NCBI RefSeq assembly: GCF_047496725.1
Contig: NW_027328667.1
Span: 900,001 to 964,000 of the forward strand
Origin: Anoplolepis gracilipes
Lineage: Eukaryota > Arthropoda > Insecta > Hymenoptera > Formicidae
Length of the DNA stretch: 64,000 nt
Direction of reading: 5' to 3'
Below are positions 21,494 to 31,484 of this stretch, one piece after another (the first letter of the stretch is position 1; every line of letters begins with the position of its first letter). The position numbers were made by a program, and so were the translations under genes. The notes under the pieces are model-generated. The model was not told the DNA's origin, searched no databases, and was given only the letters and a program-made list of their open reading frames with translations.

Positions 21494-22560
21494 ACTTTTA
21501 ACCTTACTTTTGTAGGTATCCGCATAACTGATAAAAATATCTTTGACAGCTCCGGCTTTAAATTTTTCTTTGTTTGAATTCTTGTTGAAGACGAGTCGAA
21601 TGATCGAAAATAACTAATATTAAACTTTTTTTTATTTAAAAAATATTTTAGTATTTTGCCTAAAAAATTTTTTGGTCTAAACTTTTGGTGATGCAGCGAT
21701 TTCATATAATTTGTATTAATGACCAGCCTAAAAACATTCAGAATAGCCGGATTGGCAAGCAAGTAAGGAGGCATTCTGATCAGTGTTCTGTTTCTTCGTT
21801 TAATAACTTATTACATATGTCTAAAATATTAACTGCTCTGAATTTTGATCAGGAGTGTGCGACGTTGTGTATAGTTAACCATTGTTAAATTCTCCTTTAA
21901 AACTTGATCCATGATAGAGTTTTCAGAATTTCTTTCCGTTATCTGAATGAAAAGCTTTTCTTTTACTCCGAAATCATTTAATTTTCGATGAAATTTTTTA
22001 ATTCTACTTTATTGCTTCATCTTTAGTCCTTAAGAAGTAGATTTTTATTCTTTAAGTAGATTTGTTGTCGATGAGTATCATGAAATAATGCGCGCCTTCC
22101 ATCGAGCTGGTTTGCATTGGCTCGCAGAGAATACACAATCTCGAGCCAAAATTGAGATCTGCTAAAGATAGGAAACAGAAATGGAAAATTACTGAGTTTT
22201 TGCATATCTTGCAATTTGAGATATCAGAGAGATTCTTGATTTTGAATTCAGAGGCGATTAATATTTTAGACATATGTAATAAGTTCTTCAGATTCAGATG
22301 GCCAAGACACTTGTGCTAAATTTTGATATTGGACCGTTTCTTTTGTGTAACTATATGTTTGCTTGTTGGACGGACATTTAGAATATATAAATTTCCGTGG
22401 CTCTTGATGATAAACTTAATTCTGTTGCAATCTCGTACGGATGCCCAGTTCGAATTAAATACAATTTTATAACCTTTGTTCATGATTTTCGCTATAGACA
22501 ATAAGTTGTCCGGTTGTAGTTCTGAAAGAAGAACCCCTCCGATTAGGATGAGTTTTTGTA
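21494..22560 (-). pseudogene. copia GAG-pre-integrase and integrase region
   Basis: The minus strand reads NLLSIAKIMNKGYKIVFNSN, then HKCLGHLNLKNLLHMSKIL, a CKICKN zinc-pair remnant, and LCILCEPMQTSSMEGAHYFMI with a LIDN start of the catalytic core. Further on, FKAGAVKDIFISYADTYK matches the C-terminal KF..KA..GIFVGY segment of copia integrases. Frames shift several times, and the central catalytic D and E segment (about 21790-22020) is too eroded to read. The HxxLGH...CxxC order is diagnostic for copia. Confidence 0.83.
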
Positions 22561-22639
22561 GGTGATATTGTTATAATATCTAGAGATTATTTATCAAGGT
22601 CCTACTTTCGGGTTATTTAATTTTGTGGTAAAAATGCCG

Positions 22640-23440
22640 AATAGGGATCCAGCCCCTTGACCTTGACATATGTTGTCAATGTCATGACCTTGAGTAACAT
22701 TTAAAAGATTTTAGCCATCGCTCGTTGTTCATTAAAAAGTTATTAACAAAAAAGTGGAAAAATATTCACATAAGGTCAACTATTTCAGAAGTTAATAACC
22801 TTGACATATATTGTCAAGGTCACTGTTCTGAGTAACGTTTAAAAGGTTTTAACTGTCGCTCGTTGTTTGTTAGAAAGTTATAAACAAAAAATGTTTTATT
22901 TCGAAAGGCCATAATTATTGTATTTGTTGCTTTATCTTGATATATATTTTCAATATTTTTATAATCACACACACACACACGCACGTACGCACGCACGCAC
23001 GCACGCACGCACACACATATACACACGCACGCACACACATACACACACGCACACACATACACGCATGCACGCACACACATGGGGGGTAGCAAGGGGGGGT
23101 TTGGCCCCCCCACCCGCATCCACCTTGTCCACCTCGCTTCGCATGTTTTATACGTTGCAAAACAAAGCAAAGTTCACATGGGTTTGCAACTTTCTACGCG
23201 AAGTAAGATGGACGGGGTGGGTGCGGGAGGGGAAATCGAAAGCCCCCCTTGCGTGTGTGTATGTTATAAAAATATTAAAAATATATATTTAATTTAGTTT
23301 AGGTTTTTTTGTTTGTATTTTTTTAACTATTGAAAACCCACATGTGAGACCTTGACAGATTGTCTTAATATAATTTCTTGAAACTACTTGTTAAAGTTCA
23401 TCAAAATCAGAGGGAATCCCCTTTCGGAACAACACCCAAA
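22640..23440. mobile_element. Family B element with two TGACCTTGACA blocks and a C-rich hairpin
   Basis: Two tandem copies of the family B block (22658-22765 and 22796-22895: CCTTGACATATGTTGTCAAG, gagtaac, ttaaaaggtttta, cgctcgttgtt, agttataaacaaaaaa) are followed by an inverted-repeat unit at about 22930-23290. That unit has CA/CGCA microsatellite arms, CCCCCC blocks and the ttcacatgggtttgcaactt repeat. The whole sits inside copia between gag and integrase. The right boundary near 23340-23440 is uncertain. Confidence 0.6.
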
Positions 23441-23599
23441 AGTTCGACATCCTCTTTCCTATCTGCTGAATTAGTTGCATTGTTAGCATTTTAATTTTTT
23501 AATTTGATATCGTTCTGCATGTATACAAATTTGGTCATCATTCAAGCATCTTTGTAAATAAATAAATGATAAATATGATATGTATCTCCTGTCAAGACA

Positions 23600-24096
23600 C
23601 ATTAGTTCACATTCATGTTTCTGAAAAGAGTAGATGATGAATAATGGACGATCTCTGCGAATAATTCTCCATCTCTATATTATTTGCTTTTTCGGTATCT
23701 TGCTTCTTTCTCTTACGATAGTCGACTTGTATATGTCCGGTGATTTTGCAGAAAGAACATTTGAATAATATCTTTGTATCGGCTTTACTGCACAATATTG
23801 ATATGTTCTGTTGAATTTCGCGTTTAGTTTATGCTTATGTCATGATAAGCGAGTATTGCTGTTTCGTTGCTTATTGTTCTTATTTTATATTTCGTACTCT
23901 TATATAATCTTTACTTTTAATTGCTTAGTATGTCGCAAGATTTAATCGCATCTAAAATTCTCAAAATTACTTGATTATAAATAAACATTATATAAAGAAA
24001 ATCTTCATTTATTTATTGGATATCCATTAGTTTTAATTTGTCAGCGACATCAAAAAATTGAGCAATGTGTCCTTTTACACCTAGGATGATATTACA
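23600..24096 (-). pseudogene. copia gag remnant with zinc knuckle
   Basis: On the minus strand GVKGHIAQFFDVADKLKLMD matches the gag region that precedes sLPxxY in copia. Further on, KCSFCKITGHIQVDYRKRKK is a CCHC zinc knuckle in which the final cysteine is tyrosine. The pieces are separated by frame breaks. The upstream (N-terminal) part is cut at 24096 by the MITE at 24097-24536. Confidence 0.72.
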
Positions 24097-24536
24097 CAGA
24101 GTTTCTATATAAAGTCTGTCCCCAACCCTATATTTCGGATACGGTTCAAAATTTCGAAAAATCGAAACACATGTTTGATTATTTCGAGGAGCTACTCTTT
24201 TAAGGGAATCGGAGAGATTATTCCCTTAAGAGGGTTCAAGGGGAACAACGTCTCTTGAAAATTTTAAATGAAACCCTCTTTTTTATTGCATATTCTTATA
24301 GCTTATCTCAAGAGCTTTTCAAAACACAATAATAAAATATTTTTTTGTGAAGAACTTTTCGCGTTATGAGACTTGAGGAGGAGGGCGTTTCTTTTGAACC
24401 CTCTTAGGAGAGCAACCTCTTTGACCCTTTTAAAAAAGTAGCTCTTCAAAATAATCAAATACGTGTTTCGCGATTTTTCGAAATTTTGAACAATTTCGAG
24501 ATATAGAGGTGAGGACAAACTTTATACAAACCCTGT
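24097..24536. mobile_element. MITE with ~100-bp inverted arms, core shared with 4755-5398
   Basis: The left arm (cagagtttctatataaagtc, caaaatttcgaaaaatcg) is mirrored on the right, ending atacaaaccctg. The centre, ttttttattgcatattctta followed by agagcttttcaaaacac, closely matches the core of the elements at 4755 and 5752 although the TIRs differ. Confidence 0.75.
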
Positions 24537-26816
24537 ATATAAATCCATGTATATGCGTGTGGATATAAACGTGCGCGCGCGCGCGCGTGTGTGTGTGTGT
24601 ATTCTTGTTGATCTTTCGAAAAAATGGTTTAACTTAAAAGATATTTTATTTTTAAAAAGCATTCTAGAAAATAAAGCGCTGTAACGTTTTCTTAGTGAGA
24701 AGAGTTGTGTTGAAAAATATTTTTAACGTGAAATTCTACATTGATTTGCGATTCTCTAGCAAATCGAAATCTAGTTTACATCGATACTTTTGATGCAAAA
24801 CAAGACATATAATTCACATAGTTTGCAACTTCTCAAAGAGAGGTTTATTTTATATCGACACATGTATTTGGACGAAACAAGGCCTATGATTGTATCTATA
24901 GTTTCACAATAATTTTATAATTTTCTGCGCATAAGGAAGTTTATTGCGCGTTCGGTACTCTCAATATGAAACGAAGTCGTGTAGTTATAAGGAAGAAGAT
25001 AGTAATAGTGGATCATTTGTCATTTTAAACAAAACATCTAATTTTAAACATAATTATTACATCAATAGTGTTAGCAAATATCTTTTATCATGTATTATTA
25101 ATAATTAAAAAACAATTTGTTCATAAAGAGAAAGTACAAAAATTTTTGCTAACTCATTGCAAAATGTAACTTTTGGAGAATGGAGTAAAAATATGAAACA
25201 TTCAAATAAATAAAAGCAAAATTCTCATTTTTTAGTTAAACCTTTTATTATTAAAACACTCATTTTATTAATTTTTTTTAATTTAAAAGAAAATATTATA
25301 TTTTAAAAATAAACATTAAAAAACTGCCTTTAGAAATTATAAAAAGTAGACTTAGGTGTTGTGCTCATAGCCGCTATGAAAGGGATTTTTTGGGGTTTTA
25401 TCCGACCAAAGAATTAGAACCATGCACTAAACGGAAACACTTCGTACTTTTAAAAGAGTATGTTTCATCGAAGTTTTACACAGACTTACATCACTTTATG
25501 TTAGATATTCGCGGTTATAATGTTCGGTCGCGATACGTGCGAAGTGTATGACAATTAAGAACGACGACGACCACGATGCTTCTCGCGATCAGTTTATATA
25601 TCGATAATTTAATTGAGGGAGAATGCGGTGACCCTGATGTCTCGTGCTCCGCGGTTCTTTCTGATATTTAGCTTCGGCACTTCTGACTGTGACCTGCTTT
25701 CTTTTCGTCACGTCTTACTTTGTTTTATTATCTTTCCTTGTTTGATTTCTTGTATAATCTTTTTTTATTAATTTAAGGTTCCCTAATTTTATTAATTAAG
25801 GTTTCTTAATAACTTAAGTTTAGTTGCTTTTCTTTGCTTTATATTTAAGAGTTTTAAATTAAGTCGCTCTGCGTTAGCTCTGCAACACTTTTCTTAAACT
25901 TTGTTACTTCATCTATTCTTGCTTTGGTTTTGTATAATATTTACTTTTACTTTTAGTATCTTTTATTATTAGTTCGGTCGGGTTACCACAGTTCAAATTG
26001 CTATTTTTTATTTACTTGTAATATTATCTTTTATAAACATAAGTTACAAAACCATCAGGTTTACATCTGCACTATACATAAGTATTTTTGACACATGACA
26101 CATTAAACTCAAAGCTTTTCCAATTTTAATTTCTTGAATTGTAAATGTTATATATTATATATTACTCTCAACGCTATTTTCCAAATAACTCCATGAATCT
26201 CAACACAGGAAAATTATTTTCGAATATCTAACTTTGCCATTTTGAAGTTGTCCGGAATTTTGATTCCGATGCAATGTTAGTGCAGTAAATTGGATGATGA
26301 TATAATCAATTTCTTTTTATTAGCAAATCGTTACAAAGGCTGACCATTAACTTCTTTTCTTTTTCTCCTATTCAGATTGCGCACTTCTACCAACTTATTG
26401 TTAGTACATAGTTATCACCAGTATATAGAGGACATCAACTTAAGACAAATAGTTACTAACGATATACAAAGTGCGCCAATTTAAAGACTAAATAGAAGTT
26501 AAGCTTACTATCCGACACACACTACAGATAATGTTAGTTTATCTATATTATTTAACAATAATAATAAGAACAAATTAAAAATTTTTTTTATCAAACAAAA
26601 AATTTAATGATTAAAAAACACAACTTGTTCTCACGATTGTGATATTGTACTTTCTAAAATGGAACCTCGTAATGGTAATTATACTGATTACAGTTCTAAA
26701 AATCATGTCCTGTTTCATGTTTTCGTCCTTTTCTATATCGGTTTATGTAAGTTTTTAAGTAAAGAGAAATCTTATTCTTGTATCTATTATGGAACTTTAT
26801 TGTCATAAATCTCGTT
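24537..26816. other. No gene recognised; (GC)n(GT)n tract
   Basis: An alternating GC then GT tract lies at about 24570-24600. A GC-richer patch at 25350-25700 contains taattgagggagaatgcggt but no protein similarity. The remainder is AT-rich, with no repeat matched elsewhere in the window. Confidence 0.4.
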
Positions 26817-27210
26817 TCGCATTGAAAAAAATTATCTACCATTTTGCAATTTTCGCAATAGTTAATGAGATATTAATAATAAGAGATCAGCCAATCGGTA
26901 GGAGCGCGCAGCACAAAGAAGTCTCCCACTGTTACTTGATACTAGACGCGCCGACGAAGCGTGTGTGCCTCTTCAGGTTGTCAATGCAGAGCGTTCCTCC
27001 CACCGCTTCGTCGGTGCGCCTAGTATCAAGTAACACTAGGAGACTTCTTCGTGCCGTGCGCTCCTGCCGGGCGCCGATTGGCTGACCTCTTATAGTTAAT
27101 ATCTCATTAACTATTGCGAAAATTGCAAAATAGTAGATAATTTTTTTACTCAAAATTAACCTACTCCTGCACCTGACGGGTGGTTCGCGAATTATGGGAC
27201 ACCCTGTATA
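26817..27210. mobile_element. Family A hairpin MITE, left terminus eroded
   Basis: The arms share ttatctaccattttgcaatt, ttcgcaatagttaatgagat and the GC-rich core with gttacttgatactagacgcg and its complement. The right end attatgggacaccctg is intact; the first ~40 bases of the left end are replaced. The core word is also present in the copy at 42488-42966. Confidence 0.8.
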
Positions 27211-27776
27211 TTAAAGTAACACACTCTTAAAACAGGCATGTGAACGTAACACTTGTTTTATTTTTTATTAAAAAGATAATTTTTTTATTACGCGTACTAC
27301 ACAAGAAGGTTTAAAGTTTTATTTAGTTAATTTTCTAACAGAATCTGATATGAGCAAAGATTGAAACTAGTAGCTACGAAAATCATTCTGTTATGAAGAG
27401 CGATACAAATATTACGAGAGGCATATTGCATGTGTTTTATAACACATATATTGGTACCCAAAAGCTTGTATTAATCTTGTCGTCATTATTCTCAGTGGTT
27501 AGGATTTAATTACATTCTAATTTATATATATACATTACATATACAGAATTTTAAACATAAAACAACGTCATACACGTGGATAATACATGTATATACATAT
27601 ATTTCAAATTTGCGGCATTTGACACGTATAAAAGAAATAAAAAATAATTTTTTATACTTGTGGTAAATCAAATATCGATTTTTTTTTGTATTTTTAATAT
27701 AATGATGAATAATATATTCTTATTATGATAACATTTACTTAAAATGTTTTTTTCATATTTTACATAGTTAAAAATT
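27211..27776. other. No gene recognised
   Basis: AT-rich DNA with short poly-T runs and (TA)-rich words; nothing supportable seen. Confidence 0.4.
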
Positions 27777-28143
27777 GTTGTGCCTCGAGGTGTAAGGCAC
27801 GGGATTTGTCGGGATCATTCGCCGGGAAGTCTTAGGATGTGGGGCGTAGCGCAATGACTTTTATTCACAGCGATAGTTTTATATTGAACTCTTACTTTAT
27901 TAAACTCTCAAAAACATATCTTGTTGTCAAATTGTCACTTACTCTTAACTAATATCGTTTAGCTATTCTCTGCAACGGTTGTACAATAATTTGACTCTGA
28001 ATTTAATATTCGTGACTGATTAACTATTCGACTGCTCGATGCAGTTACTATTAGTTCGATCCTTGATTTACGACTGCTCAATGCAGTTATTATTATTCAG
28101 AAATCTAGTTCGCGACTGCCTGTGACGATTGTTAATCGTTTTG
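27777..28143 (-). repeat. Possible LTR end, interrupted by the next element
   Basis: The minus strand has gtgaataaaagtcattgcgc, then a GC-richer stretch ending gcctcgaggcacaaca, as at the R-U5 end of an LTR. Imperfect repeats of gactgctcgatgcagtta occur at 28025-28090. No partner LTR or pol was found, so this is tentative. Confidence 0.3.
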
Positions 28144-28326
28144 ACAAGGAGTGGGTACGAACTGCAAAATCGCTTTTCGAATGAAATATATACCATTCGA
28201 TAGGGGAGATTGAGAGTAGTAAAAGTGTAAGAGGGTTTGAGTGAATGGGCCTCCGTTTCCGCGAAATTTGCATGTAAAGTTGAGCATTGACCAGCAGTAT
28301 GTTAACCACCGTAGCAACTTTAAAAA

Positions 28327-28420
28327 AGCGTGTAGCGAAGTGGTTGGGCAGACTAAGACACGCGCGTTACTCTTTTTATCTCCGCGGCCGATGAATGATC
28401 GGGGCTCGAATCCGCTGCTG
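28327..28420 (+). repeat. tRNA-like (Pol III box A/B) segment in left TIR
   Basis: Box A-like TAGCGAAGTGGTTGG and box B-like GGCTCGAATCC are separated by about 65 bases. The spacing suits a class II tRNA or a SINE head. An internal run of five T between the boxes would stop Pol III, so transcription is doubtful. Confidence 0.45.
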
Positions 28421-28971
28421 AGTTATTTTTTATCTCTATAATTTTTTTTTATATCTTTACTTGTCCTTAATATTTTTTGTGACACAAAATATTAATATGC
28501 TATTAATACATTAATGAATGCATATTATATATATAATAAAAGTAACAAAATTACATATGTCTTATTATTCATTTAGTGTGAACATATTATAATATTGTTG
28601 ATACAAATTCAGATACGAATTGACCAGTAAAAATACCTACTAGTAAATAAAAATATTTCTTTATATTTTGAACGTCAAGGCACAACCAAATCGAATCTTT
28701 TGTATGTTTGTTTAAATAGAGATGTTATTATAAAACTGATATCTGCATTTCATTGTTAATATGCGCAGATGCATTTTATGATGCAATTGTTAAGTCCTTT
28801 GTTCCATGCGTCTTTCGATCAGAGTTCTTACGAATATCGATCAGTGAGGAAGCCTCCGTTTATTCTTTGGTCATTCGTATGAATTTGTATCTACAATATT
28901 GTAACATGTTTACAATAAATAAATAAAAAACATATATAATTTTGTTATTTTTAATATATATATATATATGT

Positions 28972-29030
<59 letters not shown>

Positions 29031-29144
29031 TAATTAATGTATTAATAGCATATTAATATTTTATTATTAATATTTTGTGTCACAAAAAATATTAAAAACA
29101 AGTAAAGTTGTAAAAATAAAATTATAGGAGTAACAAAAAAGTCG

Positions 29145-29242
29145 GTACGCAGCGGATTCGAATCTCGATCGTTCGCCGGCCGCGGAGGTAAAAAGAGTAA
29201 CGCGCGCGCCTTAGTCTGCCCAACTACTGCGCTCCACGCTTT
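29145..29242 (-). repeat. tRNA-like segment in right TIR
   Basis: Mirrored copy of 28327-28420. On the minus strand GAGCGCAGTAGTTGGGCAGA and AGATTCGAATCCGC stand at box A and B positions. Confidence 0.45.
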
Positions 29243-29425
29243 GTTAAAGTTGTCTCCAATAGTTAACGTACCGCTGATCGAATATTCAACTTTACATGCA
29301 AATTTCTCGGAAACGAAGGCCCATTCACTCAAATGCTCTTACACTTTTACTATCCTCAACCTCACCTATCGAATGATATATGTTTCATTCGAAAAGCGAT
29401 TTCGCTGTTCGTACCCACTCCTTGT

Positions 29426-30142
29426 GAGTGACGACTGCCCGTCGCTTAATTGCAACAGGGGGTTTTATTACGAATTGCACGCCTTTCGGAGAGGATTCCT
29501 TAGCAATATGACCAGTCAAATATATCCGAGTCAAGTGCAGGCGAGGAAGTTCAAAGTTAAAGTTCCTCGCTTGCACTTTTTGCAATTCAGCGACACCTTT
29601 TCGGTACATCTTCGAGAGCGCTTTCCAATCTCGCGTTCGCGCTCGGCCTTGGGCGCGCGTGGCTCGCTATGTCAGCAGCTGGCGCGATTATCGCTTCGGT
29701 CGCGGTGCATTCCTGCATCGTTTCTTACCGTTTTATATTATCATATATATATTTATATAGTATATAGCCTTTTCAGGGGCTATAACAAAATTATGACGAA
29801 AAATATTTTTTTAGTAATTGAAAAAACTTCCAGTAATTGTTTCCCAAACTATATTAAGTTTGTTTATACTTTTTTCAATATTCCTTTAAAGCATATAAAG
29901 TTATAACTACACTTCCAATAAAAAAAAATAATATGAAAAAAATAATTTTGGATGCTTATACTACTGTAGCTCTACAAATTACTAATTAATATTTTTAAAA
30001 AATATTAAAAAAAAGAACTAATAAATGTTTGAAAATTAAACAATAAAAAAATTTTGAACATTTATTATAACGTTTATTAAATCATTTATTTATTGTAACA
30101 TTTTTTTTATAAAAAAAGCTAATGGGCTCTCAATTCAGAGAT
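29426..30142. other. No gene recognised; small GC-rich palindrome
   Basis: GC-richer to about 29720. It includes an imperfect hairpin at about 29536-29573 (gcaggcgaggaa / ttcctcgcttgc). Composition and position suggest the other side of the LTR-like sequence broken by the element at 28144-29425. A long plus frame here has no protein-like features. Confidence 0.3.
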
Positions 30143-31243
30143 AAATTAATCAAAAAAGGGCTTTAAGAATCGAACGCAAGATGTAAGAGAGTAAATAAAA
30201 ACACTTTAAGAGTGAGATCTCTTACAATTACTTGATTACATTAGATACGGTTCCCTAGCGGTCTACGGACGGGATCCGATAGCGTACAATGCTAATTGGC
30301 CAGTAAACATTAGGACCTTCTGGCTAACCGTGCTGGTTACTCTAGGCATCGGTGAATATGGTTGTGTGCTATCGAGATGTGTGCTAACGGAATTCTTCCG
30401 TGATCTACACTGTTAAAATGCATACTCAAATACACTCCCAAATGCAACGTTATAATGTCGAGATTAAAAAATACCAAAAAGCCGAAAAGAGACCCATCAT
30501 AATCACAAGTATACGAGACAATGCGCATACAACAGGAACGTCCAAATTACCCACATTCGGAATAGTCACGTTCGTTTTACACACATTCGGAATGACCACA
30601 GAAAATATTGCACGAAGTTCAAAATAGCCACATTCATTTTGCTCACGTTCGAAATGGCGAGATTAAAAAATACCAAGAAGCCAAAAGGAGACTCGTCACA
30701 ATCACAAGTATATGAGACAATGCGCACACAATTGTCTCGCACCGAGTCAGACAGGATTAATCCTTACTCTCCCTTTTTTATGAGAGTCGAGTTTTATTAC
30801 TGATAAGTAGCTTCTGACTTCCGATCTTATGGTCTTCACTTATGCATTTGACTCGGTGCGAAACGGTTGTTAGCGAGTGGATACAACTTGCCCACGTTCG
30901 AAATAGCCACCTCCTTCTTGGTATTTTTTAATCTCGCTGTTATAACGTTGCATTTAGGTGTATTCGAGTATGCACCTCTACATTTTTAATGGTGCAGTGG
31001 TAAGCTGTTAAGGAACTCACTATATCTAATGTAATCACGCAATTGTAAAGGACCTCACTGTTAATTTATTTACTATTTTTTATGTATTATGTATCGCTCA
31101 ATATGTATTTATATATCACTGAGAATGGTCTGAAGAGTGATTGAAACGTCTGAATAAATTTGAATTTTTTTTCTTTAAACTGTGTTATTATTTACGCTCC
31201 TACATCTTGCGTTCAGCTCTTAAAGCCTTTCTTTATTAATTTA
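30143..31243. mobile_element. Composite palindromic element with minisatellite core
   Basis: Outer inverted repeats of about 60 bases (ggctttaagarctgaacgca / tgcgttcagctcttaaagcc) enclose further mirrored blocks: attacattagata and tgcaacgttataa, then gagattaaaaaatacc. Inside are a direct repeat of about 75 bases (30460-30535, 30660-30732) and the CCACGTTCGAAAT satellite units. A mirrored cgcaccgagtca/gactcggtgcg lies near 30730/30850. No coding content. Confidence 0.65.
30540..30660. repeat. Second locus of the 15-bp CCACGTTCGAAAT minisatellite
   Basis: Units such as cccacattcggaatagtcac and gctcacgttcgaaatggc flank an agaaaatattgcacgaagtt spacer. That is the same unit and higher-order spacer as at 14733-15005. 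A further single unit lies at about 30890. Confidence 0.75.
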
Positions 31244-31352
31244 TTTTTTTAGAATTTTTGCACTAAACTTTGTAATACAATTAATATAATCAATGTATAT
31301 GTCTTAAGAAATTTCAAACCTAAGCATAATAACGAAAACTTTTTTCTTACAG

Positions 31353-31484
31353 CTAAGGAAAAAAGACCCGCCGCATCCAATTAGGGTGGCAAAAACAATT
31401 GATGTGATAGCCAGGATCACTTTTCCAATCGCCTATTTCATGTTTCTCACTTTCTTCTTCATTCACTATAAGGGCACTTCGTAG
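31353..31484 (+). CDS. Terminal exon of a Cys-loop ligand-gated ion channel subunit
   Basis: After a strong acceptor (TTTTTTCTTACAG) the frame reads LRKKDPPHPIRVAKTIDVIA, then RITFPIAYFMFLTFFFIHYK, GTS and a TAG stop, 43 residues in all. IDxxxRxxFP followed by a hydrophobic segment of about 17 residues is the pre-M4/M4 signature of the anion-selective pentameric channels (GABA, glutamate, histamine and pH-gated families of insects). The protein would act in the plasma membrane as a pentamer subunit. The M4 lacks the usual FNxxYW motif, so I do not name the subtype. The intron phase (0) matches the exon at 10708-10833. Translation ends just after M4, normal for the family. The 3' untranslated region follows, with an aataaa at about 31637. 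Confidence 0.72.
   Translation, partial: LRKKDPPHPIRVAKTIDVIARITFPIAYFMFLTFFFIHYKGTS

Larger units (their letters stand above)
19987..24096 (-). pseudogene. Ty1/copia retrotransposon gag-pol relic, broken by insertions
   Basis: On the minus strand gag lies at 24096-23600, the GAG-pre-integrase and integrase regions at 22560-21494, and reverse transcriptase at 21326-19990 (separate entries). The order gag, integrase, RT is that of copia rather than gypsy. The reading frame is broken by stops and shifts. It is also split by a family B/C-rich hairpin insertion (22640-23440), a small MITE (21327-21493) and, at its 3' end, the ACAAGGGG transposon. The end of RT and RNase H are missing, and no pair of LTRs could be recognised. 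All insertions postdate the copia element, so it is one of the oldest layers here. Confidence 0.82.
28144..29425. mobile_element. Long-TIR element (~380-bp arms, ACAAGGAG ends) with tRNA-like boxes
   Basis: The left end ACAAGGAGTGGGTACGAACT is mirrored at the right end (ggtacccactccttgt-type). Arm similarity continues to about 28520 and 29030, including gtgaatgggcc, atttgcatgtaaagttga and the tttttgtgacacaaaatatt inner end. The centre is AT-rich with a (TA)n run at 28955-29027. Each arm has a tRNA-like segment. No transposase is present. Ends and design resemble the element at 18274-19986. Confidence 0.78.
10834..31352 (+). other. Probable ~20.5-kb intron of the channel gene
   Basis: It runs from the GTAAGT donor at 10834 to the TTTTTTCTTACAG acceptor ending at 31352. 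It holds the hAT, copia, DDE and hairpin elements annotated below. Its reality depends on the two exons belonging to one transcript. Confidence 0.45.

Noticed and set aside
22820..23297. Frames on both strands across CA/GT and C-rich tracts
   Set aside because: Microsatellite and hairpin translations inside a family B element.
28327..28420. Functional tRNA gene
   Set aside because: Only box A/B-like words are present. The stems do not close and a T run lies between the boxes.
29241..29906. 221-codon plus frame, one of the longest in the window
   Set aside because: It starts inside the TIR of the 28144-29425 element and runs through unrelated DNA. Composition is not protein-like and no domain is visible.
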